This document shows, piece by piece, positions 6,613 through 9,551 of a DNA stretch of 9,551 bases; position 1 is the first letter of the stretch, and every line of letters begins with the position of its first letter. A program made the position numbers and the translations under genes. The notes under the pieces are model-generated. The model searched no databases, had not been told where the DNA came from, and worked only from the letters and a program-made list of their open reading frames with translations. Source of the DNA: Planctomycetota bacterium (GTDB lineage: Bacteria; Planctomycetota; Planctomycetia; Pirellulales; Pirellulaceae); assembly GCA_026692885.1 (NCBI GenBank), contig JAPLNJ010000433.1, positions 1 through 9,551 of the forward strand. The letters run 5' to 3'.

Positions 6613-6661
6613 GGATTGCGTATTGCGGTTTGCGGTTTGCTGATTATGGATTACGGCTTAC
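6613..6661. repeat. Heptanucleotide tandem repeat, seven degenerate units
   Basis: Seven consecutive 7-nt units with consensus GGATTGC: GGATTGC, GTATTGC, GGTTTGC, GGTTTGC, TGATTAT, GGATTAC, GGCTTAC. The strict 7-nt phase with drifting units resembles the short tandemly repeated heptamers known from cyanobacterial genomes. It lies between the two divergent promoters, immediately behind the dxr -35. No protein is encoded here. Confidence 0.8.
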
Positions 6662-6775
6662 GGGGTCGAGCCTTCCGGCCAGCGGGGCGTATAATGACTG
6701 CGTTGTCGTTTGACCGCAAGGCGTACGCGTTGGGCGACGCGCACGACACTCGCAAGCGGTTATCCGGCTTGCAGT

Positions 6776-6803
6776 TAGACAGGTCAATCGCGAACGGTAT
6801 AAT
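6776..6803 (+). promoter_or_regulatory. Predicted sigma70-type promoter of ftsH
   Basis: TAGACA (6776-6781), a 16-bp spacer and a perfect TATAAT (6798-6803) make the best promoter-like match in the window. Transcription would start near 6810, giving a leader of about 80 nt before the ftsH ATG at 6892. The start would coincide with the foot of the hairpin at 6810-6825. Confidence 0.6.
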
Positions 6804-6809
6804 CAACGC

Positions 6810-6825
6810 CAGGCTTTCCAGCCTG
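6810..6825 (+). repeat. CAGGCT-TTCC-AGCCTG hairpin at the predicted 5' end of the ftsH transcript
   Basis: A perfect 6-bp stem with a TTCC loop, starting 7 nt after the TATAAT box. With the following AC it matches the hairpin in the thiG/YIP1 gap (1376-1395, minus strand) at 17 of 18 positions. It could protect the 5' end of the messenger or be a copy of a dispersed hairpin repeat. Confidence 0.7.
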
Positions 6826-6852
6826 ACTGAAGCAACGTCGCGCTCAAAGGCT

Positions 6853-6878
6853 TGACGACCAGGACGTGACGACCAGGA
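6853..6878 (+). repeat. 12-bp direct repeat in the ftsH leader
   Basis: TGACGACCAGGA occurs twice, at 6853-6864 and 6867-6878, with a 14-bp period and ending 13 nt before the ATG. Each copy ends in AGGA, so the second copy may include the ribosome site at a long spacing; the GGAA at 6881-6884 is better placed. It may instead be a binding site for a regulator, or a slippage duplication. Confidence 0.75.
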
Positions 6879-6891
6879 ACGGAATAGAAAT

Positions 6892-8970
6892 ATGGATCAA
6901 GACGACGGCTCCCCGCGCAGATCGAGCGATCAGAAACCGCTTGGTAATCAGAACTTGCTGCTGTATCTGGTCATCGCCGGCGTGGCGGTCATGGCGGCGG
7001 CGATGCTGCTGGTCAACCATGCACCGCACGAAATCGGTTACTCAGATTTCTGGCGTCTGGTGGAAGCCAACCGACGCGACGATAACGGCCGGTTGACGGG
7101 TGGCGACGGCTCTCTGATCGTCGCAAGCACGTCCCCAGACGACACCGTCAAGAAAGTTCGCTACAGCAATCTTCGCGAGATTCGCTCCGGCCAGCAAGGC
7201 ATCAGCGGCAAGGTCGACCGGGAGATTCTGGAACCTTCGTCCCCGGCGAACAAACTCCAAGTCGGCTTGGCGTTTCGCACCTACAAAACCGAGTCGGGCA
7301 ACGAAGACAACCAACTGTTTCAGAAACTCCGGGAATACCACATTCCGCACTCGATCGAAGCCGGTCCCAGCATTTGGAAGTCCTACGCGCCGATGCTGCT
7401 GGTCTCCGGACTGTTCATTCTGTTGTTCATCGTGATGATGCGGCGGTTGAGTGGGGCCGGTTCGCCGATGTCCTTCGGCCGCAGCCGCGGAAAGCTGTAT
7501 GCCCAGGAAGACATCGGCATCAACTTCAACGACGTGGCGGGCATCGATGAAGCGGTCCAGGAAGTCCGCGAAGTGGTCGACTTCCTGCGCTCTCCCGAGA
7601 AGTATCAGCGGCTGGGCGGCCGTATTCCGAAAGGCGTGCTGCTGGTCGGACCGCCGGGCACGGGAAAAACCCTGTTGGCGAAGGCGATCGCCGGGGAGGC
7701 CGGGGTGCCCTTCTACAGCCTGTCCGGCAGCGACTTCGTCGAGATGTTCGTGGGCGTCGGCGCGGCTCGCGTGCGGGATCTGTTCCAACAAGCCGTGGCC
7801 AAGGCGCCGTGCATCATCTTCATCGACGAACTGGACGCCCTGGGCAAGACCCGCGGCGGCAGCATGATCGGAGGCCACGACGAGCGGGAACAGACGCTCA
7901 ACGCGCTCTTGGTCGAGATGGATGGTTTCGAGCCCAATACCAGCGTCATCGTGGTGGCTGCCACCAATCGGCCGGAGACGCTGGACAGCGCTTTGCTGCG
8001 GGCCGGCCGGTTCGACCGGCAGGTGCTGGTCGATCGCCCGGATATCCGCGGTCGCGAAGACATTCTCAAGGTCCACGTCAAGAACGTGAAACTGGACGCC
8101 TCCGTCGACCTCCGGCAAGTCGGGGCCATCACGCCCGGTTTCGTCGGCGCCGATCTGGCTAATCTGGTCAACGAGGCCGCGTTGTTGGCGGCCCGCAACG
8201 AGAAGAACTCCGTGGGCATGGCCGAGTTCAACGAAGGCGTCGAACGCGTCACGGCGGGTCTGGAGAAGAAACAGCGGGTGATGAGCGACGACGAAAAGCA
8301 CCGCGTCGCCTACCATGAGTCAGGACATGCGCTGGTCGCTTTCAGCTTGCCCAACACGGATCCGGTCCACAAGGTCTCCATCATCCCCCGCGGGTTTGCC
8401 GCCCTGGGTTACACCATGCAGCGGCCCGCAGGCGACCGGTTCCTGATGACCATGTCCGAGTTGGAGAGCCGTATCCAAGTGCTCTTGGCAGGCACGATCA
8501 CCGAGGAGCTGATCTATCAGGACGTCAGCACCGGCGCCCAAAACGACCTGGAACGCGCGACGGGTATCGCCCGCAGCATGGTCATGGACTTCGGCATGAG
8601 CCGTTTGGGACGCGTGAATTATCGCGAATCCAATCCCTCGGCGTTCTTGGCGGCTGCGGGCGGGGAGGAACGCTTGCGGACCCACAGCGAGAAGACGGCG
8701 CGCGAGATCGACGAGGAAGTCCGGCGGATTATCGAGGATGCGATCCAACGGGTCCGGCGCATTCTGGAAACTCGCCGCGCGGCGTTGGATGCTATGGCAC
8801 ATCGCCTGATCGAAGTGGAATCGATCGATGCGACGGAACTCCAGAAAATCATCGAAACCAGTTCCCCGGGCCCGCTGATTGTGCCCGGCACCAGCGACGT
8901 CCCCCCCGCCCGGTCTCCCGAACCGCGTGCCGAGACCGCCGACATCGCGCCCGTCGAGAGCCCGTTGTAA
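6892..8970 (+). CDS. ftsH: ATP-dependent membrane zinc metalloprotease FtsH
   Basis: Hexameric AAA+ protease of the inner membrane that unfolds and degrades misassembled membrane proteins and selected cytosolic regulators. The 692-aa product has membrane helices at 22-41 and 166-184 flanking a periplasmic domain. The AAA domain follows with Walker A GPPGTGKT (253-260), pore loop MFVGVG (285-290), Walker B IIFIDELD (308-315), and the second region of homology with arginines R370 and R373. The M41 protease domain has HESGH (475-479) and the third zinc ligand D552 in [12 protein letters not shown]. Two usually conserved spots differ: LLRAGRFDR instead of LLRPGRFDR, and LAGTITEEL instead of the common LGGRxAEEL. 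A C-terminal tail rich in Pro, Ala and Glu (658-692) extends past the helical domain. The ATG at 6892 follows GGAA by 7 nt. It diverges from dxr. Planctomycetes often carry several FtsH copies, so this may be one of a set. Confidence 0.97.
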   Translation: MDQDDGSPRRSSDQKPLGNQNLLLYLVIAGVAVMAAAMLLVNHAPHEIGYSDFWRLVEANRRDDNGRLTGGDGSLIVASTSPDDTVKKVRYSNLREIRSGQQGISGKVDREILEPSSPANKLQVGLAFRTYKTESGNEDNQLFQKLREYHIPHSIEAGPSIWKSYAPMLLVSGLFILLFIVMMRRLSGAGSPMSFGRSRGKLYAQEDIGINFNDVAGIDEAVQEVREVVDFLRSPEKYQRLGGRIPKGVLLVGPPGTGKTLLAKAIAGEAGVPFYSLSGSDFVEMFVGVGAARVRDLFQQAVAKAPCIIFIDELDALGKTRGGSMIGGHDEREQTLNALLVEMDGFEPNTSVIVVAATNRPETLDSALLRAGRFDRQVLVDRPDIRGREDILKVHVKNVKLDASVDLRQVGAITPGFVGADLANLVNEAALLAARNEKNSVGMAEFNEGVERVTAGLEKKQRVMSDDEKHRVAYHESGHALVAFSLPNTDPVHKVSIIPRGFAALGYTMQRPAGDRFLMTMSELESRIQVLLAGTITEELIYQDVSTGAQNDLERATGIARSMVMDFGMSRLGRVNYRESNPSAFLAAAGGEERLRTHSEKTAREIDEEVRRIIEDAIQRVRRILETRRAALDAMAHRLIEVESIDATELQKIIETSSPGPLIVPGTSDVPPARSPEPRAETADIAPVESPL

Positions 8971-9110
8971 GACGGCGAAGCCGCCGCCCAGCAGGACGGA
9001 AATCTCGTAGTGACGCCCACGAAATAACTTCCTCGTTTGTTCTGGGGGTGTCGCGAATACCGGCCGCAACTGGTGAATGCCCCCGGCTTGCCCCTCGTCC
9101 TTAACCACAA
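8971..9110. other. Non-coding spacer after ftsH
   Basis: No gene is supported. A tiny CGGC-GAA-GCCG hairpin (8973-8983) just after the ftsH stop lacks a T tract and is a poor terminator. Bases 9083-9094 carry CCGGCTTGCCCC, the reverse of the GGGGCAAGCCGG motif found at 6603-6614. Confidence 0.6.
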
Positions 9111-9391
9111 CTCTTCCGCCCCAAAGGGGCATTAACAAACCAGCCCAGAGCGTCGCGGCGACAGCCGCAGAACGCCGCCCTGGGCACAGGTTCGATCTAT
9201 CCCGGTAGCCCTGAAGGGGCGAAACAAATCGGTTCCTCTCACGCGCATCGTTCGTCAGATGGGCCAAGGCTTGTTTCGCCCCTTCAGGGCTGGCGTTCCC
9301 GAGACTCCCCGAACCCAGGGCGTCGCTCTGCGGCTGTCGCCGCGACGCTCTGCCCTGGGCTGATTTGTTTTGCCCCTTTGGGGCGGAAGAG
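9111..9391. repeat. 281-bp three-module nested inverted repeat downstream of ftsH
   Basis: Two arms face each other around a spacer of about 43 nt (9228-9270). Three blocks are perfectly conserved between arms: 9111-9131 with 9371-9391 (21 bp, containing GCCCC-AAA-GGGGC), 9146-9171 with 9327-9352 (26 bp), and 9207-9227 with 9271-9291 (21 bp, containing GCCCTGAAGGGGC). The stretches between them have diverged. Each arm also folds alone: GCCCAG/CTGGGC (9143-9148, 9180-9185) on the left, and CCCAGGGC/GCCCTGGG (9314-9321, 9352-9359) plus CGTCGC/GCGACG on the right. From memory, CCCTGAAGGGGCGAAAC blocks of this kind are frequent between genes in planctomycete genomes. There is no coding content. 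Confidence 0.85.
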
Positions 9392-9551
9392 TAGCGGATC
9401 ACGCCGGCCTCCGCCGGGAAGCCTTCCCCAGCCCCAAACGCAGAATAGAACCAGGATCAAATCAATTGGTATTGACAGGCACAAACTGAACACGCCAGGT
9501 CAGACGTACAGATTTCAGTTTTCGCGGGCAGCAGGCTTTCCCTAGGCTTGG
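9392..9551. other. Non-coding right edge
   Basis: Nothing coding is recognisable. The GC content drops in 9430-9530. A TTGACA at 9472-9477 has no acceptable -10 about 17 bp downstream. CAGGCTTTCC at 9532-9541 equals the first half of the hairpin repeat at 6810-6825, but the matching half is absent and the window ends soon after. Confidence 0.5.

Noticed and set aside
6613..6661. CRISPR-like array
   Set aside because: The units are 7 nt, contiguous and without spacers, so this is a microsatellite-type tandem repeat.
6690..6695. A second perfect TATAAT upstream of ftsH
   Set aside because: At 16-18 bp upstream there is only CGAGCC-like sequence with no -35 character, and no extended -10 TG. 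The site at 6798-6803 is much better supported.
7042..8316. 424-codon open frame antisense to ftsH
   Set aside because: It lies wholly opposite the FtsH AAA domain, has no recognisable domain, and long antisense frames are expected in GC-rich DNA.
8320..9402. Long open frame on the minus strand antisense to the ftsH 3' end and running into the inverted repeat
   Set aside because: It overlaps a certain FtsH coding sequence for about 650 bases, and its remaining part is a translation of the palindromic repeat (runs such as PKGQNKSAQG), typical of spurious repeat-derived frames.
9472..9477. TTGACA as a promoter at the right edge
   Set aside because: No TATAAT-like hexamer lies 15-19 bp downstream on the plus strand.

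Overview
The window looks like a chromosomal segment of a planctomycete, probably near Pirellulales. The evidence is GC-rich coding sequence, an N-terminal zinc ribbon of the form CSGCSKLLRTPDEAAGKRAKCPACG on a membrane protein followed by an 'NPYASP' linker, a site-2 protease with four PDZ-like repeats, and gene borders full of hairpin-forming repeats. The phylum assignment rests on family recognition, not on a search. I see no phage, transposase, CRISPR, rRNA or tRNA.

Layout. Bases 1-376 hold no gene but carry a long nested inverted repeat (about 11-256). Bases 377-1372 (+) encode a zinc-ribbon/YIP1-like membrane protein. It converges, with a 23-bp gap holding a hairpin, on a leftward run. 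Read in its direction of transcription the run is dxr (6521-5352), rseP (5367-3148, start overlapping dxr by 16 nt), a membrane-anchored protein of unknown function (3076-2507), thiS (2500-2300) and thiG (2247-1396). A 370-bp divergent intergenic region (6522-6891) separates dxr from ftsH (6892-8970, +). It carries promoter-like sites for both directions, a heptamer tandem repeat, a short hairpin and a 12-bp direct repeat. Downstream of ftsH, 8971-9551 is non-coding and dominated by a 281-bp three-module inverted repeat (9111-9391).

How the genes work together. Dxr (MEP isoprenoid pathway) and ThiG (thiamin thiazole synthesis, with the sulfur carrier ThiS) both consume 1-deoxy-D-xylulose 5-phosphate, so the leftward run holds both exits of one metabolite. 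RseP and FtsH are the two membrane-embedded metalloproteases of envelope quality control and lie either side of dxr. The unknown protein between rseP and thiS shows an internal duplication.

No new enzymatic or defence system is evident. The least explained material is the intergenic repeat population: two large nested palindromes at the window ends, a short hairpin family present twice (1376-1395 and 6810-6827), a heptamer array, and a recurring GGGGCAAGCC(C)GG motif.
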